A stretch of 49,339 nucleotides of DNA from a virus, in IMG/VR virus record IMGVR_UViG_3300050033_000169, positions 1-49,339 of that record; one strand, 5' to 3'. The position numbers and the translations under genes are program-made. Numbering within the stretch: position 1 is the first letter of the stretch; every line of letters begins with the position of its first letter. Shown one piece after another: positions 25,332 to 33,535 of the stretch. The notes beneath the pieces are model-generated. The model searched no databases. It was not told the origin of the DNA and worked only from the letters and a program-made list of their open reading frames with translations.

Positions 25332-25460
25332 TTATGCGCGCTTCCGACCGCGACCCTTACGTCCACCCTTGTGCTTCGCCATGTGCTTCGCACCCAGATG
25401 GGGGCCTACGACGGTGAGCTTCTTGTGCTTGCCGCCCTTGTGTCCTCTACGCTTTGCCAT
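25332..25460 (-). CDS. 42-residue Lys/Arg/His/Gly-rich basic protein
   Basis: An ATG at 25460 with GAGGAGAATCATC upstream opens a 42-residue protein containing 16 Lys/Arg, 5 His and 9 Gly, with no acidic residue (starts MAKRRGHKGGKHKKL, ends KGGRKGRGRKRA). It is the first gene after a candidate promoter and is followed without spacing by the next gene. It resembles small nucleic-acid-condensing or RNA-binding peptides. A role in DNA packaging, scaffold neutralisation or anti-nuclease action is only a guess. Confidence 0.7.
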   Translation of the reverse strand: MAKRRGHKGGKHKKLTVVGPHLGAKHMAKHKGGRKGRGRKRA

Positions 25461-25533
25461 GATGATTCTCCTCAGTTTGGATTCAGAGGAGCGGCTGACA
25501 TCGCTGGGCCGTGATCCTGAGTTGTTGATTCAG

Positions 25534-25563
25534 ACTCTAGAGCCACGGGCGAGGCTAAGTCAA
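25534..25563 (-). promoter_or_regulatory. Candidate promoter of the capsid operon
   Basis: On the minus strand TTGACT (25563-25558), an 18-bp spacer and TAGAGT (25539-25534) form a sigma70-like promoter. It lies between the terminator at 25629-25657 and the start of the basic-protein/scaffold/capsid genes, where a promoter would be needed. Confidence 0.42.
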
Positions 25564-25628
25564 ATTCAATCGCTGCTATAGTTTGGGAGTAGTTTGGGTA
25601 TTTGGGTTTTATTTTATTCCGCACAAAG

Positions 25629-25657
25629 AAAGGCCCCCGCGTGAAGCGGAGGCCTTT
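25629..25657 (-). terminator. Intrinsic terminator after the portal operon
   Basis: Minus-strand arms AAAGGCCTCCGC and GCGGGGGCCTTT (12 bp, one mismatch) enclose the loop TTCAC and are followed by CTTTG. It lies 20 bases after the end of the Ig-like gene. One arm abuts copy 2 of the dispersed palindrome. Confidence 0.72.
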
Positions 25658-25676
25658 AGTGCAATGTCGCATCGAG
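25655..25676. repeat. Dispersed 22-bp palindrome, copy 2
   Basis: The core GTGCAATGTCGCAT has TTTA to the left. Only the left arm is canonical. It sits exactly between the stop codon of the gene at 25677 and the terminator stem. Confidence 0.6.
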
Positions 25677-26144
25677 TTAAGTGGTTTGGACGAAGGTCGT
25701 GCTGGAGGGGAACCCAACCGGAGGCGCCGAAGGAGTGATGATGTCGCTCAACGTCCAAGAGGTATTGCTTGCGCTGGACGCCGTGCGGGTGTACGCCAAG
25801 GGAGTTGTGGTGCTCTCCACCCATCCGACAGGAAGCGCGCCGGTTACGATCAGGCCGGTCGCGTCCACTGTGGGACTGACTGCAGGATCGTTCGATGTGA
25901 CGGCGTAAACCGCGTCGGTGGGGGGAACGGAACCGGCTGGTACGAACGTGCCGGTAAAGATTTGGGTGTTTCCACCAGTGGTAGGCAGCATTGTAATCTC
26001 CGAAAAAACAGTGATTTGTGGGAGTTGCGGTTGAAGTTCGCGGAGAATCTCGCGAACGAAATGGAGGACCTTGGAGATTTCGCGGGCGTTGTCCTCGGCT
26101 TCCCGCAATAGGCGATTCAGAATTGCTTTCTCTTTGTGGTCCAT
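25677..26144 (-). CDS. Protein with N-terminal helix and Ig-like C-terminus
   Basis: The 155-residue protein starts after CGAGGCGCTC. Residues 1-45 are a charged helix (KEKAILNRLLREAEDNAREI) and the rest is beta-rich with Thr/Pro/Val (TDAVYAVTSNDPAVSPTVDA, TGLIVTGALPVGWVESTTTP), the look of a bacterial Ig-like (Big-type) domain. Ig-like domains in phage virions usually decorate capsid or tail and bind glycans weakly. It is the last gene before the terminator. Confidence 0.6.
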   Translation of the reverse strand: MDHKEKAILNRLLREAEDNAREISKVLHFVREILRELQPQLPQITVFSEITMLPTTGGNTQIFTGTFVPAGSVPPTDAVYAVTSNDPAVSPTVDATGLIVTGALPVGWVESTTTPLAYTRTASSASNTSWTLSDIITPSAPPVGFPSSTTFVQTT

Positions 26145-26202
26145 GAGCGCCTCGAGATTATCCTACTCCCAGAATAGATTCTCCGGATAGCAATTTTGCT
26201 CA

Positions 26203-26448
26203 CTACTCGGGTTGGCTGTTATCCGAAAGCAGCGCCCTTTGCGCCTGCGGAATCGTGGTTGTTTCCTTGAACACCAATGCCGTCATCACACCACCGGGCC
26301 GGAAGTGCGCCGTGAGTGTTCCTGACTGGCCCTCTTCGTGAATGAAGTCCAGAGTTTCGCGAAGTAGAGAGTTCCATCCCTCCACAGTTTCCGTGTCTGG
26401 TTTGAATGCTGTCTCATCCGTTAGAACGCTTTTTGTTTTGGGGTCCAT
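26203..26448 (-). CDS. Hypothetical small protein after portal
   Basis: The 81-residue protein has TAGGAGAATC before the ATG; part of this site is the portal stop codon. It is mixed alpha/beta and acidic (ETVEGWNSLLRETLDFIHEE; TALVFKETTTIPQAQRALLS). No family is recognised. It belongs to the portal transcript. Confidence 0.6.
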   Translation of the reverse strand: MDPKTKSVLTDETAFKPDTETVEGWNSLLRETLDFIHEEGQSGTLTAHFRPGGVMTALVFKETTTIPQAQRALLSDNSQPE

Positions 26449-26455
26449 GATTCTC

Positions 26456-28585
26456 CTAACTCGTTTTCCGTACTACTCTTCCGCCGCCAGCAGTGCCCTT
26501 CTGAGCAATTGCGGCGGGTTTCTTGTTGGTGTTGGGCCTACCCGCGCCAGCCTGACCGGGCTTCGGTCCCGGCTTCCCTCCGGCATCCTCTGGCGGAACA
26601 AGACCCTCCGCCTTTTCGAGCTTGGCGATCTGTGCCTTCTGGGTAACCTGCTCTTTGGCCCAGTTGAGAACCTTCTCCTTGATCGTCGACCCGTCGATGC
26701 TGCCCCAGTTCGGAAGATCAAACGTGTTCGCAATCGTCTCAGGGTCAACCGGCACACCCTTGCCGAGCAACGCTAGCGTGTCGAGCCTCTGCTTGGCCTG
26801 GGCGATGTAGTGCATCGAATGCGGTGTCATGAACGTCCGCAGATTGCGCGCGAACGTCTTGGCCCGGGTCAACGTCTCCACGCTGGAAGCAACGGGCTGG
26901 CCCATCGGATCGACCGTCTGCTCTCCCGGCATGTGCGAAGGAATCACCATATCCGGGGAATAATCGAACACCGTAGCTGGAATGCCGTCCGTGCCAAGAT
27001 AGTCAATGAGCGTCCGCACCGGCATGTACTGGATCACAAGGAACTTAAGCATCTCCGCCAGGTCTCTGAATCCACGCTCCATCGACCGCGATGTGCCCAT
27101 GACCGTGGGGCCTTCTGCGTCGAGCAGTTTCTCTGGGTCGGAGATGTTGCCGCGCAGCTTCTCAAGCGCTTTGATTTGGTCATGGCCCAACTGGCGAAGG
27201 ATGGACGCCTGAAGGAACTCTACGACCTTCATCACCCACTCGGGCACGTTGTAGCACCATTCCGGCATTGGAGGCTTTAAGACGGGCTCCTTGATGTCTC
27301 CGTCGATGCCCCAGGTAATGTCCGGGCTCAACGGATCAAGCCCTTCCGCTTGCCGCGAGGTGAGCTTGCCGGCCTTCTCGCCAGTGGTGATGTCGATGTT
27401 GTAGACCTTTCCGGGCATTGCGCGAGCCATCGCTACCCGGTAGATCGATCGCATCAGGTCATCAATCGCATCCTGTGTTGCCGCCGTACCGTTGAACAGG
27501 GAATATCCGGTCGGCTCCCATGCCCATTCGTCGAGATAGAAGGGCACCAGGGGAACCATGCTGTGCCAGTCGAATGCTGGGCCATCGTACATCAAAGCGC
27601 CGTCACAATGGATCAGCAGCCGTCGTTGAGGATACACTCGGCAATCATCCTCCGTAGCCGGCCGCGTAACGCTTGCGCCGCCCTCAAAGCGCGTGATTGA
27701 CTGGCCGACATAGGGAACTTTGTAGTACCAGCTTGTTCCCACTTGGCCCATGTCTAACTCTTTGCCGATGAGGTTGCCGTCTTCGCCGAGAATCGGGTCG
27801 CCTTTTTCGTCAACCTCGCCGTAGTTGACTCTCAGGTCCAGAACGTAGGTGTAAAACACGTCGGTATAGCTTTCGAGTTGCCCCTCAATGTTATGAAAGC
27901 GCCAGCGGCTCGTATCGCTCCTTCTGATGTCTTCGCCGCCCTTAGTGCGACCGTACCTTTTCTTCGAGAACGGCTTCAAGAACTGCTGGAACTCAGGGAA
28001 CCTTGCATGAGCCTCAGCAATGCCCATCGGGATGGCCAGCGTGACGATGTAGGCGTTCTGGTAGTCCTTGCTGCGTCCAAGCTGGATCGGGAGCACGTCG
28101 GGCTGCCCCAGCGCCATGAACACGAACTCACCGTCGCCGGCGCCGAACATGGACCGCGAATAGAAGGGATAGATGAACCCGGCCCCCGACACCGCGGCGA
28201 ACTGGAGCGCATCCTTGATGGCGCGGTCGACGAAGGACTCCAGGTAGATTGCCTTCGCCACTCGGCTCATCATGTTTGCTTCTTCGAGGAAGGCTTTGTT
28301 GTCCGTCGAGTAACCCCAGTAGGGGCGGATGTCGGAGAGCGTTTCGACGATTTCCAAGATGCCACGCTTCAGGTCGCCCGTGGTGAACTTGGCCCACTTC
28401 GACGAGACTTTCCCGCCCGTCTTGCCCGCGAGAATGTCCATCGCCCGCTGCATGTCGGACGTGTTGCAGTTCTCCTGCTGCCACGCGATGCCTTGCGAGA
28501 TGCAACGCTTGAGAAACCCGAGCTTGGTTGCATCGGGAGACTCAAAATCGGGGCACTGCCAATTTATCTCGTCTCGCTCAGCCAT
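26456..28585 (-). CDS. Portal protein (podoviral, large type)
   Basis: The 709-residue protein is encoded after terminase and before scaffold and capsid. The length fits P22-type portals (about 725). Helical wing/clip segments are visible: SDIRPYWGYSTDNKAFLEEA near the N-terminus, GYSLFNGTAATQDAIDDLMR (a pattern common in podoviral portals) and a long C-terminal helix. The tail is Gly/Pro/Lys-rich and disordered (KPGPKPGQAGAGRPNTNKKP), a variable feature of barrel ends. Its ATG overlaps the TGA of the preceding gene. It forms the dodecameric entry ring for DNA and docks terminase and adaptors. Confidence 0.82.
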   Translation of the reverse strand: MAERDEINWQCPDFESPDATKLGFLKRCISQGIAWQQENCNTSDMQRAMDILAGKTGGKVSSKWAKFTTGDLKRGILEIVETLSDIRPYWGYSTDNKAFLEEANMMSRVAKAIYLESFVDRAIKDALQFAAVSGAGFIYPFYSRSMFGAGDGEFVFMALGQPDVLPIQLGRSKDYQNAYIVTLAIPMGIAEAHARFPEFQQFLKPFSKKRYGRTKGGEDIRRSDTSRWRFHNIEGQLESYTDVFYTYVLDLRVNYGEVDEKGDPILGEDGNLIGKELDMGQVGTSWYYKVPYVGQSITRFEGGASVTRPATEDDCRVYPQRRLLIHCDGALMYDGPAFDWHSMVPLVPFYLDEWAWEPTGYSLFNGTAATQDAIDDLMRSIYRVAMARAMPGKVYNIDITTGEKAGKLTSRQAEGLDPLSPDITWGIDGDIKEPVLKPPMPEWCYNVPEWVMKVVEFLQASILRQLGHDQIKALEKLRGNISDPEKLLDAEGPTVMGTSRSMERGFRDLAEMLKFLVIQYMPVRTLIDYLGTDGIPATVFDYSPDMVIPSHMPGEQTVDPMGQPVASSVETLTRAKTFARNLRTFMTPHSMHYIAQAKQRLDTLALLGKGVPVDPETIANTFDLPNWGSIDGSTIKEKVLNWAKEQVTQKAQIAKLEKAEGLVPPEDAGGKPGPKPGQAGAGRPNTNKKPAAIAQKGTAGGGRVVRKTS

Positions 28586-28869
28586 CAGTTCACATCCTCG
28601 AATCGCGACTTCGTGCCTACCTTAAGTTCTGGATTCGTCATTGCCTGCGCAAGTGTAGCTATCCCTTCACTGCGCGGCTTGAGAGCCACTTGCGGCCTCA
28701 TATCCGGCAGAGACTCCCACATCCAGAAGTGAAACCACGGACCAGACCACCGTTGATATTCGTAGAGGCTGGATTCAATGTGGTAGCCAGTATTAGGACT
28801 GTGGTCTACGCGAAAGAACAAAGTAAACCAGAACCACCGGCAGTTGATGTCAAGAATTCTCAGTCTCAT
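28585..28869 (-). CDS. Hypothetical Trp/Phe-rich small protein
   Basis: The 94-residue protein has an aromatic N-terminal half (CRWFWFTLFFRVDHSPNTGY; RWSGPWFHFWMWESLPDMRP) with nine Trp and many Phe, then a charged C-terminus. It starts directly after the upstream TAG and overlaps the portal ATG by one base. The function is unknown. Confidence 0.6.
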   Translation of the reverse strand: MRLRILDINCRWFWFTLFFRVDHSPNTGYHIESSLYEYQRWSGPWFHFWMWESLPDMRPQVALKPRSEGIATLAQAMTNPELKVGTKSRFEDVN

Positions 28870-29328
28870 CTAGTTCACCCTCGTTCTTGCGCCTTCAAGT
28901 GGCGCGGGAGACTCTTCCATCGCCGAAATACCATAGACATTATTCTTCTGAGCCTCATTGTCGCGCTCGCTCATCAGCCGCAACGATTCGCGGATGAATG
29001 CCTTCTCCCATACCTTCGTGTCAGCCGATACGAGCCGTTGATTCAGCCTGTCACGCAAGGCCTCGTACTGAGCTCGGCCACGGCTCCACATCTTCTCGAT
29101 GACCTGCGCGTTCTTGTCCCGCTCTTGCTCGTGCAGTTTGCGGAATACGCGGTCCATCTCCTTTGGCTGATTCGTCTTGTGACGGTTAAAGCCGTAAGGG
29201 ATGGGGGCCATTGGTGCGGTGATCTGGACGACACGCGTCATGGGGTTCTCCAGATACCAGAGGACCTCTTTGCCGTTCTCGAATGCCCAGTCGTCTTTCT
29301 GCTCGCCGGGAAGAATAATAAAGCTCAT
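28870..29328 (-). CDS. Hypothetical helical protein
   Basis: The 152-residue protein is coupled to the Mom-like gene by an ATGA overlap. It has a beta N-terminus (SFIILPGEQKDDWAFENGKE) and long charged helices (EMDRVFRKLHEQERDKNAQV, YEALRDRLNQRLVSADTKVW). No enzyme motif is seen. Its position between DNA modification and portal genes suggests a packaging or virion role. Confidence 0.6.
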   Translation of the reverse strand: MSFIILPGEQKDDWAFENGKEVLWYLENPMTRVVQITAPMAPIPYGFNRHKTNQPKEMDRVFRKLHEQERDKNAQVIEKMWSRGRAQYEALRDRLNQRLVSADTKVWEKAFIRESLRLMSERDNEAQKNNVYGISAMEESPAPLEGARTRVN

Positions 29329-29891
29329 GATGCCACCGTTTCTTTCCTGAGTCGATAGGTGAATCGAAACTTTGAAACTCTCGGTATCCTGTCCACTGTT
29401 GCTCCATTTGGGACATGAGATCGCCGGGAGTACACTTTACCACCTACTCCATAGTCGAAGCGCGGCGTCTTCCGTTCTTGATCGGTACGGCCATCTTGCC
29501 GCCAGTTTGCAGCCTTGTAGATGATGCCCGCGTGTCCCGCCGATGGGTCGGCATAAGACACTAGCATTTCAACTGCCGGGAATGTGCCGCGCACCCACTT
29601 GATAGCCTTCGCCATAAACCACGTCTCAGAGTTAAACGGCTCGGAGTCCATGATGTACAACCTTGCCAACTCCCACGCGACATGCACCCGGTATCGTTTC
29701 GCTGTTTCGCGGGGTGGAAGCGCGAACACGATTACGCCAACCAAGAACGGGCCTTTCCACATTCCCAAGGTGGCGGTTACGACACCTGGCCAACGTTTCA
29801 AATAATGCGCCCGCACGAGCGGCTCCGCCTCTGTTCGACTCGCTGGAGATACCGAATAAATCGAGAAATCGGATTTAGGGTAGTCGTTCAC
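29325..29891 (-). CDS. Mom-like (XF1762-type) DNA-modification protein, GNAT fold
   Basis: The 188-residue protein contains HYLKRWPG near 29-36, a GNAT-like core (FLVGVIVFALPP, then ELARLYIMD at 74-82) and the block SYADPSAGHAGIIYKAANW at 112-130. This pattern is that of Mom-like proteins, which in phage Mu modify adenines to block restriction. The GTG at 29891 lies in a 51-bp sequence copied from the terminase end, with GGGAGCGG as ribosome site. Encoding it beside terminase would couple modification to packaging. The call is from memory of the motif and needs a profile search. Confidence 0.62.
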   Translation of the reverse strand: MNDYPKSDFSIYSVSPASRTEAEPLVRAHYLKRWPGVVTATLGMWKGPFLVGVIVFALPPRETAKRYRVHVAWELARLYIMDSEPFNSETWFMAKAIKWVRGTFPAVEMLVSYADPSAGHAGIIYKAANWRQDGRTDQERKTPRFDYGVGGKVYSRRSHVPNGATVDRIPRVSKFRFTYRLRKETVAS

Positions 29892-29938
29892 AGTTCCGCT
29901 CCCATCATCTCTTCAAGTGTTGAGTTTATGCCCACTGG
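29888..29938. repeat. 51-bp direct repeat, left copy
   Basis: The 51 bases are identical to 30198-30248, exactly 310 bases away. On the minus strand this copy contains the end of the 91-residue gene and the ribosome site and GTG start of the Mom-like gene. Confidence 0.95.
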
Positions 29939-30201
29939 TTAACCTCTGTGGAAGATATTTCCAGATGTGGAATCGGATCTTTGAGGAGTGTGACCGTTCT
30001 TCCGTTGGCAAATCGCACACATGTCGGATAAATGTAATCATCGGCAACGTAATTCCCCGCTATCGCCATCCCAATCTTCACGCCCTCATCGAAGGCTAGA
30101 CGAGCGAGAGCTTCCCGCTTGTCGTACCAATGCACGTCTTCGGTATCGGGGTCCATAAAGCGGCCCTGCTCGCTCCACCACTTCTCGAATCCAGCTGTCA
30201 C
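29926..30201 (-). CDS. Hypothetical 91-residue protein inserted between repeats
   Basis: The GTG start at 30201 overlaps the terminase TGA and uses the GGGAGCGG site that is part of the terminase 3' end. The protein (TAGFEKWWSEQGRFMDPDTE, EALARLAFDEGVKIGMAIAG) has an internal WYDKREALARLAFDEG segment, similar in style to small phage proteins of unknown function. Its last codons (NQWA) are read from the duplicated terminase sequence in another frame. It appears to have entered between terminase and the Mom-like gene by the event that made the repeat. Confidence 0.7.
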   Translation of the reverse strand: MTAGFEKWWSEQGRFMDPDTEDVHWYDKREALARLAFDEGVKIGMAIAGNYVADDYIYPTCVRFANGRTVTLLKDPIPHLEISSTEVNQWA

Positions 30202-30248
30202 AGTTCCGCTCCCATCATCTCTTCAAGTGTTGAGTTTATGCCCACTGG
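30198..30248. repeat. 51-bp direct repeat, right copy (terminase 3' end)
   Basis: This copy encodes the last 16 residues of the terminase (PVGINSTLEEMMGAEL), its stop codon and the GTG start of the 91-residue gene. Because it is in functional coding sequence it is the likely original. Confidence 0.95.
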
Positions 30249-32330
30249 ATACCCATAATCAATCTCAATCTCTTCCTCGTCGCCCTCAAACTTGTTCAGC
30301 ACCCGCCGGGTCATGCTTTCCGTATCGTTCATGATGCAGTAGGCGATGCCGTCTCCGAAGATCCTGTCGTCCCGCTTGCCGTCCTGATGGTCCCACCGCG
30401 TCTTGCCGCCTTCTGTCTTGTCGATCTGGAACGCGGGAATCTCGTGCTTCAGCAGGAATGGGTCATTGACCTTGCGCCAGTGATTCTCTACGGCCGTCTT
30501 GTAGAGCGAGAGCATGAAGTTACGGCTCCATTCCGTCGTGTACCAGCCCATGCGCTTTGACTTCTTTTTGTCGTGCTCGGGGTTCATGCCGTCCAGTCGG
30601 CTAAAGTGGTAGAAGTTGCGTTTGTTCCAGCCCATCGAAAGCATCTGAATCTGCGGCGTGTCGCCCAGGCCATAGACCTGCTCGATGCCCACAATCGGGT
30701 GAGTTCCATCAGGCATCTCGGACCCATAGAGTGATGCCAGCGCCATGATGTACGGATGCACCAGCGAGGGGTCAGTCTTGTTCGACCACCAGCACGCAGC
30801 CTGAAAGTCGGGCTCATTCCCGTAGATCGCTTTCCCGTTCACGCTGAGGTAGGTGCCGTCCTTTCCTGTTCCGCCTGAGTTGTCCACGCCGATTCCGTAG
30901 GTGTACCCAGCTTCCGGCCAGCGGTAGATCATGCACTTGCGCTCCACGTCGAACAGGTCGATGCCCGTCTCAACAGGCTGCTTGATCGGAACAAACTCCC
31001 ACCAGAACGTCTTTGCCATCCTCCCGCGAAGGTCGGTGATGTTGCCGTCATAGCTCACTCGGAACCTGTCGGCATCGTAGTCGATGTCCACCGGATCGGG
31101 GCAGTATCGCTCCTGAACCTGCTCGCCGATGATTGACCAGACCGTGTAATCTGAGCGCGTCTCCTCCTGTTTCTTGACCTCCATCAGATTGAATACAAGG
31201 TCTTTCTTTGGCCGAAGGGCTTCGTTGTCGTCCATCGGGCGCTCCTGATAGAACGAATTCTCTTCGCCCTTGCGCCGTGCTTCCTTCAACTCCTGCTCCC
31301 AGTAGTAGGCTTGAAAGTCCTGCATCCTCCAACCGTCGCCCGCGTACTTGCGAATCAAAGGCGTCTGGTGGACGTACTCTGCAGCCTTGGCCATCATCTG
31401 CCGAGTCTCGGTGAGCATCTGCCAGTCCCTTGGTACGGGGTGCTCGCGGCGCCACGTCGGAGTGGGGAACAAGTCGACGGCGATGAAGAATGGGAAGAAT
31501 ATCGGCTGGAGCCTTGCCCCGCCAGATGCCCAGTAGTCCCTGCTGGAGTACCACGTGCGCGCCCACCAGTCCGTGTTTCCGTTGCCCGTCGACTCGAGGA
31601 TCATGAACGTGTTGGGGGAAGGGTGGACGGCCTGAAACAGAGACTTCTCAATCACGTTCGATGCGTCAGGGAAGATTGAGACTTCGGAGATATGAAGGAC
31701 TGACGGAGTGTCACCACGGGCGATACCTGAAGCCTTCTTGCCCGAATACAAGGTCAAGCGCGTATTGGTAGCAGCGAATGCCTTCAGTGACCCGGCGCGG
31801 TCGCTTGTAGGGTTGGCCTTCATCCATGAGGGCATCTCGTTGAAGGCAAGCTCCATCATGCCGCCCATGCGCTCGCAGGCGTCCTGATCGTAGGAGGCTA
31901 CCGCCGCCTTGATGCCGATGCCGAAGTTTACTTTCTTGGCGATGGCCCCTTCGACCAGCGTCGAGATTCCCTGCTGGCGAGCCTTGAGGATCTGTTGCTC
32001 AATGGGAAGCCCGGCCTCTTCGCGTTCGGCCCAGGTGTCGATCAACATGGACTGAGAGAATCGAGCATTGAATCGGACCAGCTTGCTGTCGTCATTGATG
32101 TAGAAATAGCTCTCCATCCAGTAGCGGTCGTCACAGGCGCAGATGGCATACTCATTCTGAATCCAGTTCAATTCATCCGGACCAAGAGCGGACTCCACGT
32201 CTTCGTCGGCACGTTCCGCTTTTTCCGCCAGCGTCTTGAAGTGGGAGTTGAAGCTGTCGATCTGGGAAAGGGAGTGGTATTCGGGAATCCATAGGCCGGT
32301 CTCCGACTTGGCGGAGTGCTCCGAAAGCAT
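30198..32330 (-). CDS. terL: Terminase large subunit
   Basis: The 710-residue protein has a Walker-A-like motif KARQQGIST at 116-124 (the variant P-loop of terminases), a Walker B region VLHISEVS at 211-218, and a motif III-type segment ILESTGNGN at 244-252. The RNase-H-like nuclease domain follows, with acidic residues in GIGVDNSGG (D483), VGIEQVYG (E550) and DDRIFGDGIAY (D654/D655, D660). It cuts concatemeric DNA and drives it into the prohead through the portal. It is longer than most TerL proteins because of extra sequence around 270-460. The upstream region has no clear Shine-Dalgarno site, so the exact start is less sure. Confidence 0.9.
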   Translation of the reverse strand: MLSEHSAKSETGLWIPEYHSLSQIDSFNSHFKTLAEKAERADEDVESALGPDELNWIQNEYAICACDDRYWMESYFYINDDSKLVRFNARFSQSMLIDTWAEREEAGLPIEQQILKARQQGISTLVEGAIAKKVNFGIGIKAAVASYDQDACERMGGMMELAFNEMPSWMKANPTSDRAGSLKAFAATNTRLTLYSGKKASGIARGDTPSVLHISEVSIFPDASNVIEKSLFQAVHPSPNTFMILESTGNGNTDWWARTWYSSRDYWASGGARLQPIFFPFFIAVDLFPTPTWRREHPVPRDWQMLTETRQMMAKAAEYVHQTPLIRKYAGDGWRMQDFQAYYWEQELKEARRKGEENSFYQERPMDDNEALRPKKDLVFNLMEVKKQEETRSDYTVWSIIGEQVQERYCPDPVDIDYDADRFRVSYDGNITDLRGRMAKTFWWEFVPIKQPVETGIDLFDVERKCMIYRWPEAGYTYGIGVDNSGGTGKDGTYLSVNGKAIYGNEPDFQAACWWSNKTDPSLVHPYIMALASLYGSEMPDGTHPIVGIEQVYGLGDTPQIQMLSMGWNKRNFYHFSRLDGMNPEHDKKKSKRMGWYTTEWSRNFMLSLYKTAVENHWRKVNDPFLLKHEIPAFQIDKTEGGKTRWDHQDGKRDDRIFGDGIAYCIMNDTESMTRRVLNKFEGDEEEIEIDYGYPVGINSTLEEMMGAEL

Positions 32331-32367
32331 GGAGAGTTGTTCGGTAGCGAGGCGTTTTGAGAAAATA

Positions 32368-32601
32368 TCAAACCTCTCCGGTGATCATGCAGCGTCCCGA
32401 TGCGTCCATGCACTCGCAGGAATGCTCATGCCTCAATGCAGCCGCTACTCGTTCCGCGCCGTCTTTGGTGAGACCTTCGATTCGAGTGAGGTTTGGAAGG
32501 CCCCCGACGCCATAAATCAAGCCGAGCGACCATCTCTCTTTTCCGTCTTGTATTCCAAACGGCTGATAAACATAAATTCCATTTGGTTCCGATTGGCTCA
32601 T
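32368..32601 (-). CDS. Hypothetical small protein
   Basis: The 77-residue protein starts at the ATG with AAAGGTAATAAG before it. It has a beta N-terminus (SEPNGIYVYQPFGIQDGKER) and ends with a short Cys/His group (HEHSCECMDASGRC), possibly metal-binding. It lies between the two terminase genes. The family is unknown. Confidence 0.6.
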   Translation of the reverse strand: MSQSEPNGIYVYQPFGIQDGKERWSLGLIYGVGGLPNLTRIEGLTKDGAERVAAALRHEHSCECMDASGRCMITGEV

Positions 32602-32605
32602 CTTA

Positions 32606-33367
32606 TTACCTTTCAAACACCATCGGCTTGTTGTGATCGAAGTGAATCGGCTCGCCGGTCGTGACGTGGCTCGCTTCGAGCTGCTTGGGGTTAGTCACGG
32701 CTACGATTTCCTTGAGCCGGTCCTCGGGGTACTTCCAGGTGTGTCCGGATTCAAGTTGCTTGGATTCCTTGTCGCCAGCGTTCACTTGGATAGCGATCTG
32801 CGATCCCTTGGGGATCGGAAGAATGCCACGAGACTTGAGCAACATCTCCATCGCCCTGACGTCCCCGTTGGTCTTTCCTACCACCTTGGTTACAATCGCG
32901 CCGTCTCTTTCGATTACGGTTGCGGTGATGGGTACTTCGTCCGTCGCAGCCTTCACCGTGGAACGCATGACCTTGGGCATGGACGCGGATAGAATCATCT
33001 GAGCTTGGCTGTCGGCGTAGATAAACAGCGCCGTGCCGACGATCTCCCTTAGGCGTAGCGATCCGATTCCAGATGCGTGCGCAATGTCCTCGATACGCAA
33101 GTGGGCGCGGTCAGTCTTGCTGCACTGGTCGTACATCTCAAGGAACTGGCGGGCATCGTCATCTTCGTGCGATCGAAGAACTCGGATGCACAATTCGATT
33201 CCTCCCGGTATTTCCTTTAGTCCCGGCGTGATGACCGGCTCCGTCTGGGGTTCCCACTCGCCATCCTCGTTGTCGAGGTTCCAGCGGTTCTGGAGGCGCT
33301 GGAGTGCGGCCCGCCTGAGTTCGGCGTTGCTCTTGTCACGAGCGGGTTTGAACTTGGCTGGAGGCAT
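32606..33367 (-). CDS. Candidate terminase small subunit
   Basis: The 253-residue protein has a basic N-terminus (PPAKFKPARDKSNAELRRAA), helical segments with a possible helix-turn-helix (LRIEDIAHASGIGSLRLREI at about 91-110) and a beta/charged C-terminus. Size, a DNA-binding-like motif and place just before terL fit a TerS that recognises packaging DNA. Direct sequence similarity cannot be claimed by eye. The ATG follows the TAG of the 55-residue gene without a gap. Confidence 0.5.
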   Translation of the reverse strand: MPPAKFKPARDKSNAELRRAALQRLQNRWNLDNEDGEWEPQTEPVITPGLKEIPGGIELCIRVLRSHEDDDARQFLEMYDQCSKTDRAHLRIEDIAHASGIGSLRLREIVGTALFIYADSQAQMILSASMPKVMRSTVKAATDEVPITATVIERDGAIVTKVVGKTNGDVRAMEMLLKSRGILPIPKGSQIAIQVNAGDKESKQLESGHTWKYPEDRLKEIVAVTNPKQLEASHVTTGEPIHFDHNKPMVFER

Positions 33368-33535
33368 CTATCCCGTTCTCGCCAGAACCCACTCCGCGAG
33401 AAGAAGCAGGTTGACCCTTCCGTGAATCAGCACCGTATGCTCGGCGTCAGGAACGAGGTACATTTCAACTCCCGGCTGCCTGAGCAACTCCTGCATCTGA
33501 TCTGCGATTTGATGGACCTTTTCTTCGCGCGTCAT
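33368..33535 (-). CDS. Hypothetical 55-residue protein
   Basis: An ATG at 33535 opens a 55-residue frame (TREEKVHQIADQMQELLRQP, then MYLVPDAEHTVLIHGRVNLL) that ends in a TAG touching the next gene's ATG. The alternating helix and strands look like a real small alpha/beta protein. It is fully packed between neighbours on the same strand, which supports it as coding. Confidence 0.65.
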   Translation of the reverse strand: MTREEKVHQIADQMQELLRQPGVEMYLVPDAEHTVLIHGRVNLLLLAEWVLARTG

